Below, piece by piece: positions 26,833-35,731 of a stretch of 64,000 nucleotides of DNA. The stretch lies in NCBI GenBank assembly GCA_017461045.1, contig JAFTZJ010000054.1, forward strand, positions 1-64,000, read 5' to 3'. Under the pieces are notes generated by a model, which was not told where the DNA came from, made no database searches, and saw only the letters and a program-made list of their open reading frames with translations. The position numbers and the translations under genes were made by a program. The DNA comes from Lachnospiraceae bacterium (GTDB taxonomy: Bacteria; Bacillota; Clostridia; Lachnospirales; Lachnospiraceae). Each line of letters starts with the position of its first letter. The stretch's first letter is position 1.

Positions 26833-28089
26833 CTATGAATTCGTCTTCAAAAGTTTTCGTTTCACACGTGTAGAATTATCTCCTATGTTATAATACAAAA
26901 TCATTCCCAAAAGCAATGCTGCATTAATTACAATCTGTATACCTATTCCATGAGGTGCCAACATATAGTAATATGCCTTTGGTATCATTAATAGACCATT
27001 CAAAACCAAATAAATTATGTCAACTGACTTCTTTTCACTCTTATCTGCAATTAAAAATAATACAATCGCCGGAAATAAGAATGTTAAATTATAGTCATAG
27101 GAATTCGGTATTAAGAATACCATTAAAGCCGTCATAGCCATCACTCGCTTCCATGCCAGCTTTTCTCTCCATACGTTCCACAATGTCCAAAGTGCTAACG
27201 CACTTCCAACCACAAAATATATCCGCATTACATGCACATTTTCAGGCACAATCAGATTATTCCATAATACGAATGGTAACCTTAAAATAGACGACAATCC
27301 AACGCTAAAGTATACATTTGGAACTTCATTAGTATATCCGCCTCCAAAAGCAAATAAGGCACAGATAATCTCTTTAATATTCTGAATATATCCACCCTTA
27401 AACATAATAAGTGTCAATGCTGAAGTTATAAAAACGGTTCCGCATGCAATCAATAATGGTTTCCATTTCTTATCCAAGAAGAAGATAAAAAATATCAATA
27501 AAGGATAAATCTTAATAGCTGCTGCCAACCCTAGAAAAATCGCTGCCGCTGTATCATTTTTGTCATAATAATAAGCAAAAAACAAGTAACATACAATTGC
27601 TACCAGCAAATAATTCCCTCGATCCAGCATCCATACATATGGTGCCGTAAATATCAGAATCCAAACCACAGGCGGAATCAATATCTTATGCTTGAACAAT
27701 TCCTTTTCCCGCAGAAATATTATACATAAAAACACGAAAATAATAGCTGTAAACATTCCAATAAACAGAATAAAAGAAATCTTTCCTTCCGTGGTATACA
27801 CGATTTCATACGGAATATAGGTCTTATAATCTGCCATTAATGAAAACAAATACGCAATTGCCAAAATCAATGGTGGATACGTAGAATAATAATCTACATA
27901 CGGTCTCAATCCGGTAACCATCTGATTTACGTTAAAGAAATCCATATACTGGTCAACCGGAAAGAATAAAAAGCTACCATGAGGATATACCATTCCGTTC
28001 TTTCGTACAATCCATGAAAAAATTCCAAAACATATATAGCCTGCAAGAATAATCATGATAATTGTCCAGATTTTCTTTTGTCGTTGCAT
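26833..28089 (-). CDS. GT87-like integral membrane mannosyl/glycosyltransferase
   Basis: 418 residues with about ten TM helices. After TM1 comes a long extracytoplasmic loop with FFPVDQYMDFFNVNQ and VDYYSTYPPL, the position of the catalytic acidic residue in GT-C enzymes of the DUF2029/GT87 group. The segment KIYPLLIFFIFFL near residue 195 is also typical of that group. It would use a polyprenyl-phosphate sugar to decorate a glycan outside the membrane. Tight spacing to the GtrA gene (5 bases) suggests they work together. Donor unknown. Confidence 0.75.
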   Translation of the reverse strand: MQRQKKIWTIIMIILAGYICFGIFSWIVRKNGMVYPHGSFLFFPVDQYMDFFNVNQMVTGLRPYVDYYSTYPPLILAIAYLFSLMADYKTYIPYEIVYTTEGKISFILFIGMFTAIIFVFLCIIFLREKELFKHKILIPPVVWILIFTAPYVWMLDRGNYLLVAIVCYLFFAYYYDKNDTAAAIFLGLAAAIKIYPLLIFFIFFLDKKWKPLLIACGTVFITSALTLIMFKGGYIQNIKEIICALFAFGGGYTNEVPNVYFSVGLSSILRLPFVLWNNLIVPENVHVMRIYFVVGSALALWTLWNVWREKLAWKRVMAMTALMVFLIPNSYDYNLTFLFPAIVLFLIADKSEKKSVDIIYLVLNGLLMIPKAYYYMLAPHGIGIQIVINAALLLGMILYYNIGDNSTRVKRKLLKTNS

Positions 28090-28094
28090 GATTC

Positions 28095-28613
28095 TTATAA
28101 CTCCTCTTTACTCTTTTTCTTCTGTCTATACGCCCAAAACTTGTTAATGCAGAAGTTAATCGGTATGGTAATTACCATATTCAAGAATGGTGCAATGGAT
28201 ACTGCCACATCCCCTCCGGTCATAGTCAGTCCAAAGTTACCAAGCCAGCCTGCTACCGGCTCCAGATACTGTCCGATATTCAACACATTGATCCATAGAA
28301 TCAACAACACTTCCGTTAAAAACAAACCGGAAAATGCATAGGATGCATAGGTTTTTAACAATACCTGCCACCATACCCGATGCTCTCCTTCTTCGGATTC
28401 CTTGAATACGAACCGGCTTTGCCAGAAGTATGCATTCAATACACTAATAATAAATCCTACGATATTTGCTACATGCACATTGGTATGAAACACGTAATAG
28501 CACAAGGAATAAGTTGCATAGGATACAACCGTATTAGATACTCCTACTAAACCAAACTTGATAAACTGCCACAGGGCAGCAAGGCCCTTTTTCTTTTCTT
28601 CTTTATTGCTCAT
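28095..28613 (-). CDS. GtrA-family membrane protein (lipid-linked sugar flippase)
   Basis: 172 residues from the ATG at 28613; a GTG four codons upstream is possible. GtrA family start ALWQFIKFGLVGVSNTVVSY, then NIVGFIISVLNAYFWQSRFVF, and four TM helices in all. GtrA proteins are thought to flip undecaprenyl-phosphate-linked glucose or other sugars for GtrC-type transferases. Here a relatively long hydrophilic loop (GEHRVWW) and the extension before TM4 are seen. Located between rfbH and the GT-C gene, consistent with transfer of a CDP-derived deoxysugar. Confidence 0.88.
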   Translation of the reverse strand: MSNKEEKKKGLAALWQFIKFGLVGVSNTVVSYATYSLCYYVFHTNVHVANIVGFIISVLNAYFWQSRFVFKESEEGEHRVWWQVLLKTYASYAFSGLFLTEVLLILWINVLNIGQYLEPVAGWLGNFGLTMTGGDVAVSIAPFLNMVITIPINFCINKFWAYRQKKKSKEEL

Positions 28614-28654
28614 TTTTTCTTCCACATCATTCTACATAGTATTCAGAAGCAATT

Positions 28655-29992
28655 CTACTGAATTGCTTCCTTAATGGTCTTTGCCATATAATCAATCATT
28701 TCATCGGTCATTCCCGGATAAACACCTACCCAGAAGGTCTCGTTCATAATACGATCTGTATTGGTTAATTCACCCACTACACGATAACCTTCTCCGGTCT
28801 TACGCATATCATCAAAGCATGGATGCTTAATCAGATTACCTGCGAATAACATACGGGTCTGAACACCATGGTCTTCCACGTACTGAACTACCTTATTACG
28901 GTCTACACCTTCCTTACATGTAATCAGGAATCCAAACCAGCTTGGTCTTGAATTCTCACATGGTTCCGGAAGAATTAATTTATCTTCAGTTCCTGCCAAA
29001 GCCGCCTTCAAACGGTCAAAATTATGACGACGACGCTCTACAAAGCTTGGGAACTTTACAATCTGTGCACAACCGACTGCAGCCTGCATATCTGTTGCCT
29101 TTAAGTTATATCCAAAATGAGAATAAACATACTTATGGTCATAACCTAATGGCAATTCTCCATACTGCTTATCGAAACGATGTCCACATAAGTTATCACA
29201 ACCGGATGGACATACACAATCTCTTCCCCAATCACGGAAGGAACGGATACACTTATTCAGTAATGGGTTGTTCGTATAAACGGCACCACCCTCACCCATA
29301 GTCATATGGTGTGGAGGATAGAAGCTGGAGGTTCCGATATCACCAATGGTTCCGGTGAATTTCTCTTCTCCGTCAATAGTATACTTTGAACCCAAAGCAT
29401 CACAGTTATCTTCTACTAACCATAGGTTATGTTTGTCACAGAATTCCTTTACTGCCTTCAAATCAAAAGGATTACCTAAGGTATGTGCTACCATAACTGC
29501 CTTAGTCTTCTCCGAATAAGCTTCTTCTAACTTCGTTACATCAATGTTATACTGTGGAATCGTTACATCTACGAATACCGGTACTGCACCAAACTGAATG
29601 GCAGGTGCTACTGTAGTTGGGAAGCCGGCTGCGACTGTAATCACTTCATCTCCACGCTGAATTGCACGTTCTCCTAATAATGGAGAGGTTAACGCCATAA
29701 ATGCATTTAAATTAGCAGAAGAACCAGAATTCACTAAGGAACAGAACTTTACGCCCAGGTACTCTGCAAACTTCTTCTCGAATTCATCGGTATAACGGCC
29801 TGCTGTTAACCAGAATTCCAATGCACTGTCTACTAAATTACACATTTCTTCATGTCCATATACACGGGATGCATATGGAATACGGTCTCCTTCTTGGAAA
29901 GGACCCTTTTGATTGTGATAGGTATCGCAGTAATCTGCTACCATATCCAATATCTGCTTCTTTGCCTGATCTTCTGTCATATTTTCAAACAT
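28655..29992 (-). CDS. rfbH: CDP-6-deoxy-4-keto-glucose 3-dehydrase (E1)
   Basis: 445 residues. PMP- and iron-sulfur-dependent dehydrase that removes the C-3 hydroxyl of CDP-6-deoxy-4-keto-glucose. It has the DegT/aspartate aminotransferase fold, but the usual PLP lysine is replaced by His in SSFYPPHHMTMGEGG (about 227), the hallmark of E1. The cluster C-x-CPSGCDNLC (about 258-267) supplies the [2Fe-2S] ligands. VNSGSSANL and DNCDALGS bind the cofactor. It needs an electron-transfer reductase (E3, ascD/ddhD type), which is not in this window. RBS AAGGAG; 65 bases after rfbG. Confidence 0.96.
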   Translation of the reverse strand: MFENMTEDQAKKQILDMVADYCDTYHNQKGPFQEGDRIPYASRVYGHEEMCNLVDSALEFWLTAGRYTDEFEKKFAEYLGVKFCSLVNSGSSANLNAFMALTSPLLGERAIQRGDEVITVAAGFPTTVAPAIQFGAVPVFVDVTIPQYNIDVTKLEEAYSEKTKAVMVAHTLGNPFDLKAVKEFCDKHNLWLVEDNCDALGSKYTIDGEEKFTGTIGDIGTSSFYPPHHMTMGEGGAVYTNNPLLNKCIRSFRDWGRDCVCPSGCDNLCGHRFDKQYGELPLGYDHKYVYSHFGYNLKATDMQAAVGCAQIVKFPSFVERRRHNFDRLKAALAGTEDKLILPEPCENSRPSWFGFLITCKEGVDRNKVVQYVEDHGVQTRMLFAGNLIKHPCFDDMRKTGEGYRVVGELTNTDRIMNETFWVGVYPGMTDEMIDYMAKTIKEAIQ

Positions 29993-30057
29993 TTTTCTAA
30001 TCTCCTTGTCTTCTCATTACTATCTTGCATATTAACAATATTATAATTGTATATATC

Positions 30058-31128
30058 TTACTTTTCGTTATTCATATAGTCTTCAATCTGCTTGTCCATA
30101 ATCGCAGGAATGTCTCCATTTGCAAAATACACCTTGGTCCATTCCACCACCTTGTCCAATGCCTCGGATACATTCCAACGTGGTTTCCACTTGAAGGTCA
30201 TCTTAAGCTTCGAACAATCCAGCTTCAAGAAATTCGCCTCATGAGGACCTCCATCATACTGATTGATCCAGTGCATACCATCTCCCCATTTGGCACAGAA
30301 CATATCCACAATGTCTCCGGTAGTTACACAATCCAAATCATCCGGTCCTACATTATAGTAATCCGCATATTTTCCGTCTTCATACTGCTTCTGGGCAATC
30401 ATCAGATATGCCATAACCGGTTCCAAGACATGCTGATATGGACGTGTAGAATGCGGATTCCGCACCACAATCGCTTCCTTCTTACCGGCTGCCCGTACAC
30501 AATCCGGAATAATCCGGTCATTGGCAAAATCTCCGCCACCGATTACATTACCGGCTCTGGAGGTAGAAATCGCTACCCGACCATCCTCAAAAAAAGAACT
30601 CTTATAACTATGGGTTACCAACTCCGAACAAGACTTACTGTTAGAATATGGATCATAACCATCTAATGGCTCATTCTCGCGATAGCCCCATTCCCATTCA
30701 TTGTTCTTGTATACTTTATCCGTTGTAACATTCACAAAGGACTTTACGCAGTCATTCAAACGGATACACTCCAGAATATTCACCGTACCCATAACATTGG
30801 TTTCATAGGTATATACCGGATCCTTGTAGGAATCCCGTACAATTGGCTGTGCTGCCATATGAATTACAATCTCCGGCTGTGCTTCTGCAAATACCTGCTT
30901 TAGCTTCTCTAAATCCCGGATATCTCCAATTATAGAAGTCATCTGTTCTTCCACTCCACACATGGAGAATAGATTCGGATTGGTTGGTGCTTCCAGAGAG
31001 TATCCTGTAAGAATTGCTCCGGCATTCACTAATACACGGCTCATCCAAGAGCCCTTAAAGCCTGTATGTCCGGTTAATAATACATTCTTGCCTTTATAAA
31101 ATCCAAGGTCTAAACCATTTGCTTCCAT
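30058..31128 (-). CDS. rfbG: CDP-glucose 4,6-dehydratase
   Basis: 356 residues, extended SDR. Converts CDP-glucose to CDP-6-deoxy-4-keto-glucose. NAD motif NVLLTGHTGFKGSWMSRVL (about 15-33) is specific to this subgroup. HMAAQPIVRDSYKDP, NVTTDKVYKNNEW and DPYSNSKSCSE (Tyr/Lys pair) follow. RAGNVIGGGDFANDRIIPD is also diagnostic. RBS GGGAGGA. Starts 3 bases after rfbF, so the two are translationally close. Second step of the CDP-3,6-dideoxyhexose pathway. Confidence 0.96.
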   Translation of the reverse strand: MEANGLDLGFYKGKNVLLTGHTGFKGSWMSRVLVNAGAILTGYSLEAPTNPNLFSMCGVEEQMTSIIGDIRDLEKLKQVFAEAQPEIVIHMAAQPIVRDSYKDPVYTYETNVMGTVNILECIRLNDCVKSFVNVTTDKVYKNNEWEWGYRENEPLDGYDPYSNSKSCSELVTHSYKSSFFEDGRVAISTSRAGNVIGGGDFANDRIIPDCVRAAGKKEAIVVRNPHSTRPYQHVLEPVMAYLMIAQKQYEDGKYADYYNVGPDDLDCVTTGDIVDMFCAKWGDGMHWINQYDGGPHEANFLKLDCSKLKMTFKWKPRWNVSEALDKVVEWTKVYFANGDIPAIMDKQIEDYMNNEK

Positions 31129-31131
31129 TTT

Positions 31132-31911
31132 CTAGTCCTCCCACACCTTCCAAGGTGCTTTTCCGTCTGCAATCATTTCTTCTAACTGATTCTTATCTCT
31201 GGTGGTATCCATACACTTCCAGAAACCATCGTGGGTATATGCTTTCAACTGTCCTTCCGATGCCAATTTCTCCAGTGGTGCCTTCTCAAATACGGTTGTA
31301 TCCCCTTCGATATAGTCGAAAATCTCCGGATTCAATACCATATAACCACCATTGATTACACTTCCATCCCGGTCTGACTTCTCTCGGAATTTATGAATAG
31401 TTCCTTCCTTGTCAATGTCCAATACACCAAACTGCTGTCCCACATTTACTGCGGTCATGGTTGCAATCTTACCATGCTCTTTATGGAACTTCACCAATTC
31501 TTCCAGATTCACATTGGCAACTCCATCTCCATAGGTTAACATAAATGGTTCGTTTCCAATATACTTTTTAATACGCTTCACCCGTCCTCCGGTCATAGTG
31601 TTCAATCCGGTATCTACCAAGGTTACCTTCCATGGTTCTGTGTAAGTCTTATGCACTTCCATAGCACCATTCTCTGTAAAATCAAAAGTAATATCACTGG
31701 TATGCAAATAATAATCTGCAAACCACTCCTTAATTACATGCTGCTTGTAGCCACAGCAGATAACAAATTCGTTATATCCATATGACGAATAGTATTTCAT
31801 AATATGCCAAAGAATCGGCTTACCACCAATCTCAACCATTGGCTTCGGCTTCAAATAACTTTCTTCGCTGATTCGGGTGCCGAATCCACCGGCTAACAAT
31901 ACGACCTTCAT
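31132..31911 (-). CDS. rfbF: Glucose-1-phosphate cytidylyltransferase
   Basis: 259 residues. Forms CDP-glucose from CTP and glucose-1-phosphate. Nucleotidyltransferase signature VVLLAGGFGTRISEESYLKP (about 3-22), PMVEIGGKPILWHIMKYYS, TGLNTMTGGRVKR and LTYGDGVANVN are all typical of RfbF. RBS AGGAGG. First gene of the CDP-sugar unit, behind the promoter at 31991-32019; followed by rfbG, rfbH, gtrA and a GT-C gene up to the terminator at 26.8 kb. Confidence 0.97.
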   Translation of the reverse strand: MKVVLLAGGFGTRISEESYLKPKPMVEIGGKPILWHIMKYYSSYGYNEFVICCGYKQHVIKEWFADYYLHTSDITFDFTENGAMEVHKTYTEPWKVTLVDTGLNTMTGGRVKRIKKYIGNEPFMLTYGDGVANVNLEELVKFHKEHGKIATMTAVNVGQQFGVLDIDKEGTIHKFREKSDRDGSVINGGYMVLNPEIFDYIEGDTTVFEKAPLEKLASEGQLKAYTHDGFWKCMDTTRDKNQLEEMIADGKAPWKVWED

Positions 31912-31990
31912 AATGCGTACCTCCTATAATCAATGTATTGCTCTTTATCAGAGCCCATAACTATCCCATTTTTACCCATACATAAATAAC

Positions 31991-32019
31991 ATTTTACACC
32001 ATTCGACATAGGATGTAAA
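31991..32019 (-). promoter_or_regulatory. Sigma-A promoter for rfbF-rfbG-rfbH
   Basis: Minus strand TTTACA (32014-32019), 17-base spacer, TAAAAT (31991-31996), about 80 bases before the rfbF start. The 5' leader is fairly long, but I see no conserved RNA element in it. Confidence 0.6.
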
Positions 32020-32064
32020 CCAAGTTTTCCTTCATGAACAAATCTACATATTTTCTTAAGATTC

Positions 32065-33942
32065 TTACCGCTTTTCCTGATACAACATATTTACTTGGAC
32101 TCCATCCATACGATTCTCATCCGATTGCACAATGTCATATTCTCCTTCTAATTCATAGATTGCATAATCCATTCCCTGTTTTACCAATGTCCACTCCAAA
32201 GGTACTTCCTGTTCTTCAAAACCTTCCAAATAGACTCTGGGATTCTCAATCCAAACATGACTGAAATCCGTACCGGATTCGTTAAGTTCCAACTCTGTAC
32301 ATCGACCCATAATCAATGCTCTGCGTTCCTCTTCCGCCATATTGAATATTCCGTAGTATTCTTTTTCCTGATACTGTCTCATATCATATACATCCAACAC
32401 ACCCAACTGCTGCATACACAAACTAGCTACATCCTCTCGTGTAGATGCTAATATACGCCTTCTGGCGAATTTGCTATAAAACGCACTAACATTATTATTA
32501 TCGTATATATATGTCGTTGTTCCAAAAACAATTCTATCATCCCGATTCTCTATCTCGTCGAAGAATCCTGCTTCTGCCGCATTCGTAATAGTATCCTGCG
32601 GATATTTTCGAAATCCATTCATATATTCAACACCAGCTCTGCCGCTAACCAGATTCAATATGATAATGCAAGTCGCTAAAGCCACACAACCGGAAACCAC
32701 AACATATGCGGCCATTTTCTTCTGTACCCTTTGTATAATCAAGTAACTAATATCCGCAACAACAATTGCAACACCTATACTCTGCATATATGCCGGCAAA
32801 TGACCGCTGCACCAACCTAACACTTGTTGATACTTTGACGAAACCGCAATTAGCATTCCCGGGAAAATAAATACAATCAACCCAAGCCCTATGATTGTTA
32901 AATGATTGAGTTCTTGCTTTTCACTTCTTTCCGCTTTTTCTCCTGTTGATATAGATTTACATAACATTTTCTTGCTAAACACGAACCAAATGCATGCTAT
33001 GAACAGTATAATTGCCAAAATATCCCATACTTGTATATGTGCCAGTATATCTCGCATTGTATACGGATATACATCCGAATACGGATCACAATATCGTAAA
33101 CCTGAACAAATATATCGTCCTAACGGAAAACAGGTAGAGCACTGCTTTAACAGGGTTACCACTATGGCCTGAATAGAAATATGAATGGATATTCCTTGAT
33201 ATGTACTCTCCTGTATAAATAATCTTGCAATTACATTTGCAATACCCATTCCCAAAAAGACAATCAAATTCGGCAAACATAGTTTTAATGCCCGCGTCCA
33301 CTTCTTCTCCTGTAACAGAATCACCCATAATATCGCAAACATAAACACAAATGCAACTTCATAGGTACCAAGGGCCAGAAAGAAAAGTACCGGACTCAGA
33401 ATCGCATATATTTTTTTCTTCTTTTCTTGATATTTTAGTAAACACCACAAAGATAAGAAACACCATAATACCACCATCTGAATCAGCATGTGATAGCAAT
33501 ACAGACCACTGTCGAATTCCGGTGTCAACTGAAGAAATAGTGGAAACAGAAGCATAAACAAGTATTGCAGTACATCACTTTTGCTAATGCTTCTTACACA
33601 GAATCCACATATGACACTATTAATCCATGTCGTACCTAATATACAAGCTTTATATGCTGCTACGGATGGAACCAGATAGAACAATAATGCCATATAATTA
33701 GAAAATGGGAACACTCGTCCCAATTTTAGCCATACACCAAATTGATTCCAAGTAAGCTCCCATGCATTCGTTCCTGCAAGATACCGTTCTGCCTGAATAT
33801 TGCTATTCCACATGTCATCTGCTGACAATCCACTTTCACATATAACACGAAAATAAAGAACGTAAAATAGGAATATTGCAATCTGCATTGCAATACTCCT
33901 TCTACTGTACAAGAATTCTTTTATATTCACCTTGCTATTCAT
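32065..33942 (-). CDS. Large GT-C type membrane glycosyltransferase (GtrC/glucosyltransferase-like)
   Basis: 625 residues. About 11-12 TM helices up to about residue 430, then a soluble extracytoplasmic domain of about 180 residues. Directly after TM1 comes GLSADDMWNSNIQAERYL (about 38-55), whose Asp-Asp pair is in the position of the metal/catalytic acids of GT-C enzymes. The C-terminal part includes YEVAFVF and TTYIYDNNNVSAFY. The arrangement fits membrane transferases that add side-branch sugars to surface polymers after export. RBS GGGGAAG 6 bases before ATG; 24 bases after the next membrane gene. Confidence 0.7.
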   Translation of the reverse strand: MNSKVNIKEFLYSRRSIAMQIAIFLFYVLYFRVICESGLSADDMWNSNIQAERYLAGTNAWELTWNQFGVWLKLGRVFPFSNYMALLFYLVPSVAAYKACILGTTWINSVICGFCVRSISKSDVLQYLFMLLFPLFLQLTPEFDSGLYCYHMLIQMVVLWCFLSLWCLLKYQEKKKKIYAILSPVLFFLALGTYEVAFVFMFAILWVILLQEKKWTRALKLCLPNLIVFLGMGIANVIARLFIQESTYQGISIHISIQAIVVTLLKQCSTCFPLGRYICSGLRYCDPYSDVYPYTMRDILAHIQVWDILAIILFIACIWFVFSKKMLCKSISTGEKAERSEKQELNHLTIIGLGLIVFIFPGMLIAVSSKYQQVLGWCSGHLPAYMQSIGVAIVVADISYLIIQRVQKKMAAYVVVSGCVALATCIIILNLVSGRAGVEYMNGFRKYPQDTITNAAEAGFFDEIENRDDRIVFGTTTYIYDNNNVSAFYSKFARRRILASTREDVASLCMQQLGVLDVYDMRQYQEKEYYGIFNMAEEERRALIMGRCTELELNESGTDFSHVWIENPRVYLEGFEEQEVPLEWTLVKQGMDYAIYELEGEYDIVQSDENRMDGVQVNMLYQEKR

Positions 33943-33966
33943 ATATCTTCCCCATTCTCATTCATA

Positions 33967-35721
33967 CTAGTAAAAACTATAATATGCTTTCATGCCATCT
34001 ACATGCTGAATATAATCATCGGCTTGTGATTCAAGCATCACTTCCATTGCCGTTCTCTCATCAGGCAAGTATGCATTCCAATCAATATATACACCTGCGA
34101 ATCCTACTTGTTTCATTTCCTGCAATTGTTCTTCCAAGCTCAACTGGCTCAATGCACTCATCCACTGATTTCCTTCTCTACCGGCTAAAGAACCGTAAGA
34201 CCATTTTAAATCATTCGAATGGATGTATCCCATAAAATGTGCATAATCCGGCATGTTTTGGATTGCTCCGTTTTCCGGATACCGCATGTATGGTAATTGA
34301 TAAATCATGGCACCGTCTATTTCAGCATTTTCAATTGCTTGAATAAATTCTCTATCCTGATAAAATCGTTCTTCTTGATACTGATAACTTTCAGGCAATA
34401 CCGTTGTAGTCTGATCGTAAATACCAAATGCCAACAACCCAAGCATTCCCAATGCAAATATTCCTTGATACCATTTCTTCTTTTCCAATTTATTATAAAA
34501 ACTTTGTAACAGTTCTGCTATTGCAATCAAGGAAAACATTGCTATAAAAATCGAAAAACGATTATAACAACGAATTGCACCGGTTACAAAAGATAAAATA
34601 ACCGCATATCCACCAATTGTACCAAACAAAACAGCTGCCAAATTAAATACTGAGCCAATTCTCAGATTAGACTGTCGATCCACCTTGTGGTGAACAAACA
34701 GCACTATGCAAAGAACAACAAAGCCAATCGACATAATAACGCCTAGGGACGCCATGCCATTTTCATTTACCAACGGATAGTAAGTATCATAAACTTCTCT
34801 TACTTTTGCAAAGAAACCAATTCTATGATTAGGAATCGGAAGGAACAACTGAACAATCTTTAATGCATATAATTCTGCACCTTCTCCTCCCTTGGCAGCC
34901 ACAGCCTCTGCCCGCCCGTTTTGCATCCAATAAACAACATTCGGCAATGCACCAACAAGTAATGTAAGTATAACTACGCCTACACATAACCCAGTCTGTC
35001 GAAGTTTCTTCCAACCATCACCATTTAGCAAACGATACATCGCTACTACACATAAAAAGAAACACATAAAAAACGCATAATAAATACCGGTTAAAGCCAT
35101 TAGCATTAATGTGATCATGCGAAGGATATTGGAAACCGTTAACCAGCCTTCTTTGTCCTTTTGAAATACCATTTTTCCTTTGGCGAACAACTGCTCCTCT
35201 TTCATCAATCGATATAGGTATAACACCATAAGTGGCACCATAAAATACATTCCCAAATACAAGTGGCCGGTTCCACGCAACATATGATACGGCACAAATG
35301 CATACAGTATTGCCAACGGAAGAGCAATTACATCCGATATGTTCAATTTCTTTAATGCGTATAATGCTGTAATACCGATTAAAAAATAAGCACTTAAATA
35401 GAATAAATTATATCCCAGGACCCAATTTCCTGTTAATGAAACAAACATTTGCTCAATTACACTTAATAACAGTTCCATTGTTGTAGCATCATAATTTTCT
35501 ACTCCATATGGTGCACCAATAGACGGATTACTATAAATCCACCCATGCTCCAACATGGATTTCGCTGTCACTAATCCGGTAATATTATCACCACTAGATA
35601 CATAATCAATTGGAACTTGTGATAAATTTGCCCCTTTTAAACCTAATGTCAGATATACAATAATGCCGATAAATACCATCAGCACGACATATTCAATATA
35701 CGTTTCTTTTTCTCTTTTCAT
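33967..35721 (-). CDS. Multi-spanning membrane protein, probable GT-C glycosyltransferase
   Basis: 584 residues from the ATG at 35721, with AAGGGA 6 bases upstream; an in-frame TTG at 35745 would overlap the neighbour and has no RBS. It has about 12 TM helices to about residue 430 and a soluble C-terminal domain of 150 residues. The first loop holds VPIDYVSSGDNITGL, an acidic site after TM1 as in GT-C enzymes. The C-terminus QVGFAGVYIDWNAYLPDE resembles that of other YfhO/GT-C-like surface-glycan proteins. Function is inferred from topology and its place between two glycosyltransferases. Confidence 0.65.
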   Translation of the reverse strand: MKREKETYIEYVVLMVFIGIIVYLTLGLKGANLSQVPIDYVSSGDNITGLVTAKSMLEHGWIYSNPSIGAPYGVENYDATTMELLLSVIEQMFVSLTGNWVLGYNLFYLSAYFLIGITALYALKKLNISDVIALPLAILYAFVPYHMLRGTGHLYLGMYFMVPLMVLYLYRLMKEEQLFAKGKMVFQKDKEGWLTVSNILRMITLMLMALTGIYYAFFMCFFLCVVAMYRLLNGDGWKKLRQTGLCVGVVILTLLVGALPNVVYWMQNGRAEAVAAKGGEGAELYALKIVQLFLPIPNHRIGFFAKVREVYDTYYPLVNENGMASLGVIMSIGFVVLCIVLFVHHKVDRQSNLRIGSVFNLAAVLFGTIGGYAVILSFVTGAIRCYNRFSIFIAMFSLIAIAELLQSFYNKLEKKKWYQGIFALGMLGLLAFGIYDQTTTVLPESYQYQEERFYQDREFIQAIENAEIDGAMIYQLPYMRYPENGAIQNMPDYAHFMGYIHSNDLKWSYGSLAGREGNQWMSALSQLSLEEQLQEMKQVGFAGVYIDWNAYLPDERTAMEVMLESQADDYIQHVDGMKAYYSFY

Positions 35722-35731
35722 CTTTTTTCCC

